Part shown: positions 54,824 to 63,658 of the stretch, piece after piece
Position numbering within the stretch: position 1 is the stretch's first letter
Layout of the letters: every line of letters starts with the position of its first letter
Made by a program: the position numbers and the translations under genes
Source of the DNA: Tolypothrix sp. FACHB-123
Lineage (GTDB): Bacteria > Cyanobacteriota > Cyanobacteriia > Cyanobacteriales > Nostocaceae
DNA length: 64,000 nt
NCBI RefSeq assembly: GCF_014697075.1
Contig: NZ_JACJRE010000005.1
Span: 62,001-126,000 of the forward strand
Reading direction: 5' to 3'
The notes under the pieces: model-generated
The model's input: only the letters and a program-made list of their open reading frames with translations
Databases searched by the model: none
What the model was told of the DNA's origin: nothing

Positions 54824-55420
54824 CTAATTGGCAACTTCAGCCATTTCAATAACGCGCCCTTCATAATCCTTAACTAAAAAATTAAGGGGCTTTTGGTTGC
54901 GAATCTTAAACTTTAAACCGCGTGTTTCAACTCGCAGTAAAATCATTTCTAAGCAATCGCGATCGAAACAGACATGGCGTTGCTGATTTTTAGTGCCTAA
55001 ACTAGCGCCAGTAATTACGTGCAATTGGGTATTTTTCTTTAACTGATACCACAAACCTTCACTAGCATTATTCATGCTTCTGCTACCGAAACTGGAACCA
55101 GCTGACATATAAAGCGGGTCTATGCTGGTTGCGCCGATGGTTTGTTCGTAGTTGTAGTAGTAATGCAAAGGCACTTCAGCCGCAGGTAAATCTAGCAGCC
55201 CTTCATACAACTGTCGTGCAATCTCCAAATCTGAAACCATGACAGTATGCACTTTTGGCGCACTGGTGAGAAACATCCACATTGCACCAGCATAAGCCGC
55301 CAGTAGCAACACCATAATACCTTGGGTTGATAATAGGCTATCTAGGGGCAAAGAAGGCAAAAAAGAGGCTAAAGTCAAAGGACTGAGCAGTAATGGTATC
55401 ACGCTAGCTACTATAACCAT
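54824..55420 (-). CDS. Membrane protein with a glyoxalase/VOC-like domain
   Basis: The 198-residue protein has two N-terminal hydrophobic segments (VIVASVIPLLLSPLTLASFL, STQGIMVLLLAAYAGAMWMF). A soluble domain (HTVMVSDLEIARQLYEGLLD, HVCFDRDCLEMILLRVETRG, LNFLVKDYEGRVIEMAEV) follows the pattern of vicinal-oxygen-chelate proteins. The usual metal-binding histidines and glutamates are not all clear, so catalysis is uncertain. Similar proteins are common in cyanobacteria. The start is ATG 55420. Confidence 0.65.
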   Translation of the reverse strand: MVIVASVIPLLLSPLTLASFLPSLPLDSLLSTQGIMVLLLAAYAGAMWMFLTSAPKVHTVMVSDLEIARQLYEGLLDLPAAEVPLHYYYNYEQTIGATSIDPLYMSAGSSFGSRSMNNASEGLWYQLKKNTQLHVITGASLGTKNQQRHVCFDRDCLEMILLRVETRGLKFKIRNQKPLNFLVKDYEGRVIEMAEVAN

Positions 55421-55618
55421 GAATAAATCAAATATTTATTGTATAGGGGAGACGCTTTTATGATTGTCGATTAAGACTAAAATTAACTCTTTGTTTATAG
55501 TGTATCAATAACTTTAGTGTCTGAAGTTTGAAGTCTCACAGACAAATATAAAGATATTGTGCGCTAACCGGGGAAACTACAGCCCCACATATTTTAACAA
55601 CTATCAACCCGACGACTT

Positions 55619-56245
55619 GTGCAAATACCCCATTTTCCTGAAGCTAACCACCCCCTAGTCAAGTCACTATTTCATCAAAGTGACCAAGAACTGCTAACTT
55701 CTTTTCAAAACTCTCCGGATTCGGGGAAGTACTTTACGGCGATTTTTTGCCGCTATAGTCCGATAGTCTACACCTTGATTCGCCACTCGGCGCGATCGCC
55801 TGTGCAAGCAGATTATCTGTTTGCCCTTACCTGGCGACATATTTACTATGAACTGGGTGGACTAGATTTAAACAAAAGCTCCCAAGCAGATCAAGAACCT
55901 TTAACCCTGCAAAACTGGCTGATTAATATCACGGCTTTCTGTATTAACGAAATTGAACTACCACCTACAGAAGCTATTCATTACTCTCTCAAGGCGACTT
56001 CACCAGCTTTTTGGTGTTATGTGGAACAAGCTTTGGAACAACTACCACCAGTATTGCGGTTTGTGGTGTTAATGGCTCAAACTTTTCGCTGGAGTGAAAC
56101 GAGAATTGCGGCTTATCTGCAAGCTGAGGGTGAAAATTTTACCCCGCTTGAAGTAGCCAATTTTCTTCAGGAAGGATATCGTATGTTAGAGGCAAAATTA
56201 CCTGGAGACATTCGTACTATTTATTTAGGTGAAGGTGCTGCCTAA
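55619..56245 (+). CDS. Sigma-70-like (ECF-type) factor
   Basis: The 208-residue protein has a sigma region 2-like helical part (ELLTSFQNSPDSGKYFTAIF, CRYSPIVYTLIRHSARSPVQ, ADYLFALTWRHIYYEL) and a region 4-like C-terminus (YVEQALEQLPPVLRFVVLMA, QTFRWSETRIAAYLQAEGEN). It lacks regions 1 and 3, as in ECF factors. The -10 and -35 recognition helices are diverged, so it might be an atypical sigma. The start is GTG 55619. Confidence 0.75.
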   Translation: MQIPHFPEANHPLVKSLFHQSDQELLTSFQNSPDSGKYFTAIFCRYSPIVYTLIRHSARSPVQADYLFALTWRHIYYELGGLDLNKSSQADQEPLTLQNWLINITAFCINEIELPPTEAIHYSLKATSPAFWCYVEQALEQLPPVLRFVVLMAQTFRWSETRIAAYLQAEGENFTPLEVANFLQEGYRMLEAKLPGDIRTIYLGEGAA

Positions 56246-56346
56246 TCCTAGCTTAAGTAGAAGTACATACAAATCTAAAAACAAGGTAATTTAAACTTGA
56301 CTTATAAAACCTTCTACTTAAAAGCGAAATTTCTCAGGTAAGTTTT

Positions 56347-57483
56347 ATGAAACAAAGGTATTTCTTACCAGAGGCTAGCATTGTCGATATGAATCCCCCC
56401 CGGAAATCAAAAAGCTATGAATTGGGGAGTTGGGATTGTGCTATCCTCACCTCGTACCGGGGTGGCAAATCCCAATTTTTGGCTATTTGCTTGTTAATTT
56501 TGGCTATGGCTTTGAGTCCTTTAAAAGCCAGTGCGGTGGATATTACCCAACAACTACACCGCCCGTTAAATAATCCCGGATTGCGAGACTCCAGAGAAGA
56601 AGCAGACAGTTTATTGCGTATCGGTGAGCAACAGCAAATGTCTGGTGCTGCTGATAAAACAATTGATTCTTGCTTACAAGCGCTGGAAATTTATCACTCT
56701 TTGGGAGACTATAAAGCCCAAGGTAAAACTTACGGATTACTAGCGAAGTCCTATATTCAGCTTAACCGATTTACGGAAGCGGAAGATGCATTACGGCGAC
56801 AGTTAGCGATCGCGCGTGATACAAAAGATTTTCAGTCGCAAATTTTCGCACTGAATAATATTAGTACTGTGCTGCTGCAAAAGGGAGCATATAGCTCTGC
56901 GGGTAAAGTAGTAGAGGAAGCTCTGTCAATTGCCCAGAATGTTGACAATCTTGCCGGAAAGGGGCTGTCTTTGAGTAATTTAGGGCTAGTAAATGCTAGG
57001 TTAGGCAATTACAACAAGGCTATTAAATTGTACGAAACGGCTTTAACTTACCGCCGTCAGGTTGGTGATATTTTAGGTGAAACCAATACCCTGAATAATT
57101 TGGGTGAGGCTTACCTCGCAATGGGAAATTATCCTGACACTATTGGAACCTATGGCGCGGCTTTGCGGATAGCTAAAACCACAAGCGATCGCATTAATTA
57201 TGTAAGATCGATTGATGGTTTAATTGCCTCTCACAGTTCTGTCGGACGTTATGAACGTGCTTTTGATTTATTACAGCAACGCTTAGAAATCGCTAGAGAT
57301 ACGCAAAATTTGCGCGATGAATTCAAAGCTATCATGGTCTATGCTCAATTGTACGAGCAGTTAAATAAATATCTAACTGCCCGTCATTTCTACGAAAGAG
57401 CGCTAATAATAGCCCAAAATATGGGAGATAGTAAGCAAGAGGTGTTTTTAGTCGATAAATTGCTGAAAATGCCTAAGCAGTGA
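56347..57483 (+). CDS. TPR-repeat protein with an N-terminal membrane segment
   Basis: A 378-residue protein. A hydrophobic segment at about 44-64 (FLAICLLILAMALSPLKASA) ends in a likely signal-peptidase site, after an unusually long polar lead. Six to seven TPR units follow (YKAQGKTYGLLAKSYIQLNR, LAGKGLSLSNLGLVNARLGN, DILGETNTLNNLGEAYLAMG). It is probably periplasmic and a protein-binding scaffold. A downstream start nearer the hydrophobic segment cannot be excluded. It follows the sigma-like gene by about 100 bases on the same strand. Confidence 0.7.
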   Translation: MKQRYFLPEASIVDMNPPRKSKSYELGSWDCAILTSYRGGKSQFLAICLLILAMALSPLKASAVDITQQLHRPLNNPGLRDSREEADSLLRIGEQQQMSGAADKTIDSCLQALEIYHSLGDYKAQGKTYGLLAKSYIQLNRFTEAEDALRRQLAIARDTKDFQSQIFALNNISTVLLQKGAYSSAGKVVEEALSIAQNVDNLAGKGLSLSNLGLVNARLGNYNKAIKLYETALTYRRQVGDILGETNTLNNLGEAYLAMGNYPDTIGTYGAALRIAKTTSDRINYVRSIDGLIASHSSVGRYERAFDLLQQRLEIARDTQNLRDEFKAIMVYAQLYEQLNKYLTARHFYERALIIAQNMGDSKQEVFLVDKLLKMPKQ

Positions 57484-57572
57484 TTGGATTAGCAGCAGGT
57501 AGGGCTATGCTTAACAAAACATTAGATATGCTGAGTATTGCTCCTACTACTGCCAACTGACAACTGACAACT

Positions 57573-57635
57573 GTACGGGCGGGTTCACAAATATCCTCAC
57601 TGAATCAACGATATTCTCAATAAACCCGCCCCTAC
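57573..57635. repeat. REP-like palindrome, family 1
   Basis: GTACGGGCGGGTTCAC and TAAACCCGCCCCTAC flank a core with ATCAACGATATTCTC. The tip variant (GTACGG) matches the right tips of the 14197 and 15138 copies. Confidence 0.8.
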
Positions 57636-57645
57636 TAACAACTGA

Positions 57646-58485
57646 CTAATTCAAAAACACTGAGCCATTAGATTGAATTCTCATGGCTTTTTTGTCTTGA
57701 GCTACGTCTGTTGTTTCATCTAATCTTACTTCCAACAAACCTGTTTCTGAAGCTTGGGCATTAACGGAGATTAATCCGCCGTCTGCACGTTGGAATGTAA
57801 CTGTTATAGGCGCACGTAGACCTTGTAATATTACATCAGATTGGCCGCCGAGCGATCGCTCATTTGTATCACCAACAACTTGATAAGTGATATTCGCTCC
57901 AGTGTCATTTACCAGCCTGATATTAACATTAGCATTTTCGAGTAGTGCGACTGTAGCAACTGGGCTTTGGGATGGAGAAGTTACAGAATTTGATGTTGAA
58001 GGAACCTGCTGGGGTGTAGAGTAAGTACCATAACTACCAGTTTGTGTATTTTGCTGGGGTGTAGAGTAAGTACCGTAACTACCAGTTTGTGTATTTTGCT
58101 GGGAGCGATTGTAAGGTGCTTCGTTTAAAATACCGGGATTGGGGTTAAGTCCTGGGGTTGTTGTTCTTCCTGGTGTTTCTCCACCTACACCTGTTTGATT
58201 TTGTGAAGAAGCCCCAGAATTATAGTTATAAGGAAGTGTTCCTTGAGATTGCAATTGTTGAGTTAAAGCATTAGGTGGGCATCCTTGGGGAACTACAACA
58301 CGGCTATTGTGTGGTTCTTCGTAAAATATTCTCGGACAAGGATTGACTTTGCCGCTAGGAGAACTAGGCTGTGGAGTTACAGGAACTGGTGTTTGGGCTA
58401 ATGCTGGCATACTCATTAGTACACCGCCACAGAGAGCAGCTAAAAACTCAGCAGATTTGCGAAACTTGTGCGACTTGTTATTCAT
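57646..58485 (-). CDS. Secreted low-complexity protein with two 15-residue repeats
   Basis: A 279-residue protein with a signal peptide (FLAALCGGVLMSMPALAQ) and a Pro/Gln/Ser/Gly-rich middle, including two exact copies of QNTQTGSYGTYSTPQ in tandem. The globular C-terminal part (ANVNIRLVNDTGANITYQVV to the end) is of beta type. A short CPRIFYEE segment and GCPPNALTQQL near the start may form a disulfide. The start is ATG 58485. The function is unknown; a cell-surface or extracellular role is likely from the signal. Confidence 0.7.
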   Translation of the reverse strand: MNNKSHKFRKSAEFLAALCGGVLMSMPALAQTPVPVTPQPSSPSGKVNPCPRIFYEEPHNSRVVVPQGCPPNALTQQLQSQGTLPYNYNSGASSQNQTGVGGETPGRTTTPGLNPNPGILNEAPYNRSQQNTQTGSYGTYSTPQQNTQTGSYGTYSTPQQVPSTSNSVTSPSQSPVATVALLENANVNIRLVNDTGANITYQVVGDTNERSLGGQSDVILQGLRAPITVTFQRADGGLISVNAQASETGLLEVRLDETTDVAQDKKAMRIQSNGSVFLN

Positions 58486-59045
58486 GAGTTCACTCCTAGA
58501 AAAATTTCAACTGGAATTATTGGTACATTTGATAAATCAGCAAATTAAATCAGGTAATAACTTGGCAATTATTACTCTTAAATATTGAATTTATCTGCTT
58601 TTTATAATGGCTAAGACTGCCGTCTCCATTAGATAATCACAATTATCCCAAGCACAAAAAAAAGGGAATAATCTGAGTTTAAGACGTATTTTCATTAAGC
58701 CTTATTGCCGCTTTTGATAATATTAATTTAGCAATTGTCTTTATTTGATGTATCTTACTAGAGGTTTGAAATTTTAATTAAATTAAAGATAATGTTTACT
58801 ACTGAAGAATGAGGAAATCAATCATTAGTTATAATTCAATCAGCTTAGATGATGAAATTATTTCATCAATTAGAAATTTAATTTCTTTTCTAGAAATATT
58901 AAAATTAAGGTGGTCTATTTAGGATTGACTATAGATTACTAGGTGGGCATCAATTGCCGACTTTTAGAGAATTATGATTACAGTCTGCGCAAAATACGCA
59001 AACATTGAGCTACAACTTACTCCAGTCTGCGTATGAGCCGCAAAC
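58486..59045. other. 560-bp AT-rich intergenic region
   Basis: No conserved gene is seen up to 58970. From 58974 a 20-codon frame (MITVCAKYANIELQLTPVCV) is in phase with the repeat ORF at 59046 and resembles its repeat unit. A TGA at 59034-59036 separates them. Thus the repeat ORF may once have begun at 58974. Confidence 0.5.
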
Positions 59046-59297
59046 GTGAAAGCTGTAGCTCTTGCAGCTTGCGCAAAACACGGAAATGTTAAAGCTGTAG
59101 CTCTTGCAGGTTTAACAGAAGCTCTTGCAGCTTGCGCAAAACACGGAAATGTCAAAGCTGTAGCTCTTGCAGGGTTGACGGAAGCTCTTGCAGCTTGCGC
59201 AAAACACGGAAATGTTAAAGCTGTAGCTCTTGCAGGGTTGACGGAAGCTACTACAGCTTTGGCAAAAGTAGATACAGTGGAAGAATCAGAAAATTAA
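59046..59297 (+). CDS. Alanine-rich protein of 21-residue tandem repeats
   Basis: The 83-residue frame starts at GTG 59046 and holds three units of 63 bp (59067, 59130, 59193) coding for CAKHGNVKAVALAGLTEALA with one leading alanine. The units are nearly identical in DNA, so expansion is recent. The tail is acidic (VDTVEESEN). The repeat has an amphipathic helical rhythm and an HGN turn that recalls ankyrin-type loops, but it is only 21 residues long. No family is recognised. A good ribosome site is lacking, so expression is uncertain. Confidence 0.5.
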   Translation: MKAVALAACAKHGNVKAVALAGLTEALAACAKHGNVKAVALAGLTEALAACAKHGNVKAVALAGLTEATTALAKVDTVEESEN

Positions 59298-59588
59298 TTA
59301 TGAGTTGAGAGAATTTAGTATTGCCCACTCCGGGGTCAAATCCTACGGTTTGCTAGATAGAATGCGCGGATGGGTAGGTGTTGAAAACGGGATTTTCATA
59401 AAAGCGGCTGAAACTCTTTGTCTGTAATACTTGCAAGTTTTATTGCTGTTTTATCGTCCGCGCTTCCTACGCAGGATAACTTTCAGCGATTTTGGTTTTG
59501 CTTTTTGACTATTGCTTGTGTTATTATTGACCTGTCCGCGCAACAGAACCTTGAAAACCTGATATTAATTAGCTTTCAGGCTTCCGCA
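59298..59588 (+). promoter_or_regulatory. CRISPR leader region
   Basis: A 290-base stretch without a gene leads into the first, perfect repeat at 59589. The degenerate repeat is at the far (right) end of the array, so the leader should be on this side. AT-rich blocks (TGCTTGTGTTATTATTGACC, TATTAATTAGC) near the array could hold the promoter. Confidence 0.5.
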
Positions 59589-59840
59589 CTTGAAATTTCA
59601 CTTAATCCCTATTAGGGATTGAAACATCCCGGAAGGACAAGCCAAGGGGATGGATGATTACTTGAAATTTCACTTAATCCCTATTAGGGATTGAAACGAA
59701 GTAAAGCAAAAGCCTGTTTCAGCAATTCGCTCTCTTGAAATTTCACTTAATCCCTATTAGGGATTGAAACTTTGGGCTTCATCCTCTGCGATTAATCTAA
59801 ATGCTTGAAATTTCACTTAATACCTATTAGGGATTGAAAC
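59589..59840 (+). CRISPR. Small CRISPR array, four repeats and three spacers, no cas genes nearby
   Basis: The 37-base repeats begin CTTGAAATTTCACTTAATCC and end TATTAGGGATTGAAAC; they lie at 59589, 59661, 59734 and 59804. The spacers are 35, 36 and 33 bases. The last repeat has one change (AATACC for AATCCC), which marks the distal end. This repeat type, with GATTGAAAC at the 3' end, is usual for type I-D and type III systems of cyanobacteria. It differs entirely from the CAST repeats at 5775-6153. The effector genes must lie elsewhere in the genome. Confidence 0.95.
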
Positions 59841-59966
59841 GATTTATTTGAGAACTTAATGTGAAACCACGCTAAGCTCATAGCCCACCTCCGAATGAAT
59901 TCGGAGTCTAATAGCAAAAGTAGCTAAAGCTAACTAAAAATTATTATTTATCCCCAGTTTACTTTA

Positions 59967-60029
59967 GTAGGGGCGGGTTCACAGATATGCTCCAATAATT
60001 CACGACTATCTCGCTTAACCCGCCCCTAC
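59967..60029. repeat. REP-like palindrome, family 1
   Basis: GTAGGGGCGGGTTCAC and TTAACCCGCCCCTAC flank a core with GATATGCTCCAATAATTCAC. It is nearly identical to the copy at 7974-8035 in the left half. Confidence 0.8.
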
Positions 60030-60107
60030 AATTTAGGATAATTTATTGTTTGTATTTACCTGAAGAATGGACAATTTTCTGAGTTAAAACAAATGTTGAG
60101 AACAGAA

Positions 60108-61517
60108 TTAAGGCTCAAATGTGACAGGGAAAGTCACTGTAAAAGTAGTACCTTTACCAAAGCTGCTGTCAACTTGTATTTGACCTTGGTGATGTTCGAC
60201 AATAGCTTGAGCGATCGCTAATCCTAACCCCGAACCTGTAGAAATGTCGCAAGCTGTGTTTTCGGTGATGTGGGTACGTGCTGGATCTACGCGATAAAAG
60301 CGATCAAATAATCTTGGTAATGCTTCTGGGGGAATCCCAACCCCTGTATCGCTAACTTTAACTTGTAATTGGGCACTACTGTAGCGCAATCCTGGAACCC
60401 GATTGATTCCTTCGAGACGCGCCAATTCTACATTTACTTGTCCACTCGCAGGGGTGTACTTTAAAGCATTGCCAATTAAATTAGTAAACAATCGCACCAA
60501 TTGATCCCAGTTACCAGCCAGGGTAAACCAATTATCTAGCAACTCAGGGCTAATATCGCTATGGTGAGCATCAACTAAATGCAAAGTCAAAGCAATCTGC
60601 TTTTCTGTGGCTAATAATTGCTGTTCTTCTACCACTTCCATCAGCAACGCATCTAAAGGACAAGCAGAAAAGTTATCTTTGCTGATACCACTATCTTGTC
60701 TAGCGAGAAATAGTAAATCATTGACTAACCTCCCTAAACGCTGGGTTAGTCGTTCCACTAATTTTAACTGTTGGCGATAATGTGAGGAAGTAGTAACTTC
60801 CCCTTCTGCTAACTCTAAATCAGTTAAGGCTACTTGGACGTTAGTTTGAATCAAGGTTATGGGATTTCTCAGTTCGTGGGAAGCATCGGCGGTAAATTGT
60901 TTCAAGCGTTGATAGGAATCTCCTACAGGTTCCATCGCTTTCCCTGAAAGAAACCAACCGCTTGCACCTACAGACAAAACCATTAATCCCGTACCCAGTG
61001 CTAAATCAAAAATTAACTGACGACTGGGTTTGGTAACTTCAAACCAAGGATGACTAACACGCAAATAGCCTAATACTTGCCTGCCTACTTCGACGCGCTG
61101 GGTGACTTGGCGTAATAAAACTGGCGATTCTCCCCAACCCTCTTGCTTATAAACATGTACCGTTTCTCCAGTGCGGTTGCCATGTATAGGAATATTTAAA
61201 GGTGTGGTGAGAGTTGACCATAATAACTCACCAGTGGGACTGAACCATTCCAAATCAATGTGGTCGTCTTCTACAGTATCAGCATTATCCCGGAAGCTGG
61301 CTTCTACATTAATGCGTAAAGTGTCAGTACCGCTATTAACTGGTTCGATAACAAGCGATCGCTCGACGATTTCCACTACATGATTGAGGGTATCGTCAAT
61401 CCGCTCAACTAGGGTACTGCGAACATATAAATATACGCCACTAGCAAATAGTAGAAGTAATACAGCAGTGACAGCAGTATACCAAAGAGCTAGACGACGA
61501 CGGGTAGCTTGAAACAT
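60108..61517 (-). CDS. Two-component sensor histidine kinase
   Basis: The 469-residue kinase has two membrane helices (LALWYTAVTAVLLLLFASGV; a second near 185-205, LGTGLMVLSVGASGWFLSG) around a periplasmic sensor of about 150 residues. Its HisKA domain contains the phosphorylated histidine in FTADASHELRNPITLIQT, and an HATPase follows with N (FTNLIGNALKYTP), G1 (VSDTGVGIPPEAL) and G2 (GSGLGLAIAQAIVEHH) boxes. No response regulator lies beside it, so its partner is elsewhere. It is downstream of pfkA on the same strand with a minisatellite between. The start is ATG 61517. Confidence 0.9.
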   Translation of the reverse strand: MFQATRRRLALWYTAVTAVLLLLFASGVYLYVRSTLVERIDDTLNHVVEIVERSLVIEPVNSGTDTLRINVEASFRDNADTVEDDHIDLEWFSPTGELLWSTLTTPLNIPIHGNRTGETVHVYKQEGWGESPVLLRQVTQRVEVGRQVLGYLRVSHPWFEVTKPSRQLIFDLALGTGLMVLSVGASGWFLSGKAMEPVGDSYQRLKQFTADASHELRNPITLIQTNVQVALTDLELAEGEVTTSSHYRQQLKLVERLTQRLGRLVNDLLFLARQDSGISKDNFSACPLDALLMEVVEEQQLLATEKQIALTLHLVDAHHSDISPELLDNWFTLAGNWDQLVRLFTNLIGNALKYTPASGQVNVELARLEGINRVPGLRYSSAQLQVKVSDTGVGIPPEALPRLFDRFYRVDPARTHITENTACDISTGSGLGLAIAQAIVEHHQGQIQVDSSFGKGTTFTVTFPVTFEP

Positions 61518-61529
61518 GATTTATGTTGG

Positions 61530-61562
61530 GCATGGGGCATGGAGCATGGGGCATGGGTCATA
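61530..61562. repeat. Degenerate GGGGCAT heptamers
   Basis: GGGCATGGGGCATGGAGCAT copies, a variant of the TGCCCAA family, between the kinase start and the 21-bp minisatellite. Confidence 0.75.
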
Positions 61563-61576
61563 GAAGTATCGCATAG

Positions 61577-61864
61577 GAACGAGGCTTTTTGCTCCGTGAA
61601 CGAGGCTTTTTGCTCCGTGAACGAGGCTTTTTGCTCCGTGAACGAGGCTTTTTGCTCCGTGAACGAGGCTTTTTGCTCCGCGAACGAGGCTTTTTGCTCC
61701 GCGAACGAGGCTTTTTGCTCCGTGAACGAGGCTTTTTGCTCCGCGAACGAGGCTTTTTGCTCCGTGAACGAGGCTTTTTGCTCCGTGAACGAGGCTTTTT
61801 GCTCCGTGAATGAGGCTTTTTGCTCCGCGAACGAGGCTTTTTGCTCCGTGAATGAGGCTTTTAA
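61577..61864. repeat. 21-bp minisatellite, 13 full units and one partial
   Basis: The unit GAACGAGGCTTTTTGCTCCG with a final T or C is repeated from 61577 to 61849, and a partial unit follows. Units differ mainly at CCGT/CCGC and GAACG/GAATG. Because 21 is a multiple of three, several frames stay open in both strands and give heptapeptide runs (ASFTEQK, NEAFCSV, LRERGFL). They are probably not genes. It lies upstream of the sensor kinase. Confidence 0.95.
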
Positions 61865-61885
61865 CTCAACTCCATGCCCCCCTAC

Positions 61886-61947
61886 CCCAATGCCCAATGC
61901 CCAATGCCCAATGCCCAATGCCCAATGCCCAATGCCCAATGCCCAAT
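61886..61947. repeat. Heptanucleotide tandem repeat TGCCCAA
   Basis: Eight perfect or near-perfect tandem copies of CAATGCC, ending five bases before the pfkA stop codon. Confidence 0.92.
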
Positions 61948-61951
61948 AACA

Positions 61952-63031
61952 TCAATCTCCCAAATAAATGCCTAAACCGCGAGCAGTTTTGACTAGGGTA
62001 TCTCCTGGGTTGACTGCTCTATATTGAGCGATCGCTTCGGCAATGGGGACGGCGAAAACTTGGCGATTTTGCCAGGTTACCATGTGATCGTATTTACCTT
62101 CTTCTATGAGGTTGACGGCGGCGACGCCAAAGGCGGCGGCGACTAGGCGGTCTAGGGGGGAAGCTGTACCGCCTCGTTGTAAATGCCCTAAAACGGTGAC
62201 TCTGGTTTCTGCGCCGATGCGATCGCTTAGTTGGTCAGCTAGGTATTGACCGATACCACCATATCGTGATTGTCCCAAGCTATTAGTCATGGTGACGGCG
62301 GCACCTTCTTGAGTTTTCACGGCTTCGGAAACGACGATTAAACAATAGTTTTTGCCTTGTTCTTGGCGTTGTTTAATCTTGTGGCAAATGTGGTCAATAT
62401 TGTAGAGAATTTCGGGAATTAAAATTACATCTGCACCGCCAGCAATTCCCGCTGCGATCGCAATATGTCCCGCATCACGCCCCATCACTTCTAAAATGAT
62501 CACGCGACTGTGAGAAGCGGCGGTAAAATGTAGGCGATCCAATGCTTCAGTGGCAATGTTAACCGCCGTATCAAAACCGATGGCATGTTCAGTAATGCCA
62601 ATATCATTATCAATGGTTTTGGGAATGCCAACTAAATTAATGCCGCCTTGTTGCGCCAAACGGCGGAGAATTGCCAAACTACCATCACCACCAATGCCAA
62701 TTAAGGCATCTAAACCAAGTTGATGGTAACCGGCGATAATTTCCTCAGAGCGATCGCATAAACTACCATCAGGCATCGGAAAAGCAAAGGGATCGCCTTT
62801 ATTTGTCGTCCCTAACATTGTTCCCCCAGAAGTTAACAGGGGATCTACTTGGTCTATTTCCAGTTTCGTCACTTGCGGCGGACGCGCCATTAATCCTAAA
62901 GTTGCTTGGCGAATTCCTAATACTTCCCAACCTTTTTCACCAGCACAATGCACTACAGATCTGATCGCTGCATTCAAACCAGAGCAATCACCACCACTAG
63001 TCAGAATGCCAATACGCTTAGATTCTCCCAT
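61952..63031 (-). CDS. pfkA: 6-phosphofructokinase
   Basis: The enzyme phosphorylates fructose-6-phosphate in glycolysis. The 359-residue protein has the nucleotide motif ILTSGGDCSGLNAAIR (9-24), GGDGSL (114-119), the catalytic PKTIDNDI and the substrate-binding EVMGRDAGHIAI. The glycine in GGDGS (rather than GGDDS) marks a nucleotide-dependent, not a pyrophosphate-dependent, enzyme; some cyanobacterial PFKs use ADP, and the sequence alone does not settle ATP versus ADP. The start is ATG 63031. Confidence 0.95.
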   Translation of the reverse strand: MGESKRIGILTSGGDCSGLNAAIRSVVHCAGEKGWEVLGIRQATLGLMARPPQVTKLEIDQVDPLLTSGGTMLGTTNKGDPFAFPMPDGSLCDRSEEIIAGYHQLGLDALIGIGGDGSLAILRRLAQQGGINLVGIPKTIDNDIGITEHAIGFDTAVNIATEALDRLHFTAASHSRVIILEVMGRDAGHIAIAAGIAGGADVILIPEILYNIDHICHKIKQRQEQGKNYCLIVVSEAVKTQEGAAVTMTNSLGQSRYGGIGQYLADQLSDRIGAETRVTVLGHLQRGGTASPLDRLVAAAFGVAAVNLIEEGKYDHMVTWQNRQVFAVPIAEAIAQYRAVNPGDTLVKTARGLGIYLGD

Positions 63032-63658
63032 ATTTTTTTACATTTCAAAAATGAAATTTTTTGATTAGTCTGAGGCGCGGTTTTACTTGACTATATTGGT
63101 AAGTCAATCATCTTTAAGGAACTTCTAGGTAAAAAATATTCTCGCAACGATTGTTCACCGTTGACCGTTGACTGTTGACTGTTGACTGTTGACTGTGAAC
63201 TGTGAACTGTGAACTGTGAACCGTCAACAGTCAACAGCTTAAACGGAATAATTTTTTTTGGAGTTCTCTAAACCCTTACCAATGCCCAATGCCCAATGCC
63301 CATTGAGCATTGAAAGTATTTTCATTGCACCGCCCCACATTATTTATTTGCCCTTGCCCTTAAATCTATGACAAACAATCCTTAATTGAACCGATACATT
63401 TGCAAGCTTTGAGCGCTTTAGCAACTGAGAATAAAGAAAAAACTATTAATCTAACTTTGCCAATATGATTCACGCAAGATGCTTATTGTACAAACATTTG
63501 CGTACCAGAATATATATTAGTTTTTTAAAGCTTTTTAACAAATCAATACAGTTAGCGATCGCTTTTTAACACGCAATTTTGCTAAACTCCACAAAGCCGG
63601 ACACCATTTCCTTTACTATGGTTGATGATGGGCGGCACCTTTGTGTTTTCAAGCGATC
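63032..63658. other. 630-bp intergenic region between divergent pfkA and ppk1
   Basis: It contains the heptamer repeats at 63148-63237 and a TGCCCAA cluster near 63281-63310 with an inverted partner (CATTGAGCATTG). No gene is seen. Both genes' promoters should be here. Confidence 0.5.
63148..63237. repeat. Heptamer repeats GTTGACT and GTGAACT with inverted copies
   Basis: About four GTTGACT/GTTGACC copies, then four GTGAACT copies, then GTCAACA copies on the opposite strand, so the block can fold back on itself. Confidence 0.85.

Noticed and set aside
61490-61949. Long frames over the 21-bp minisatellite on both strands
   Set aside because: They exist only because the unit length is a multiple of three; several frames are open at once and one overlaps the kinase start.
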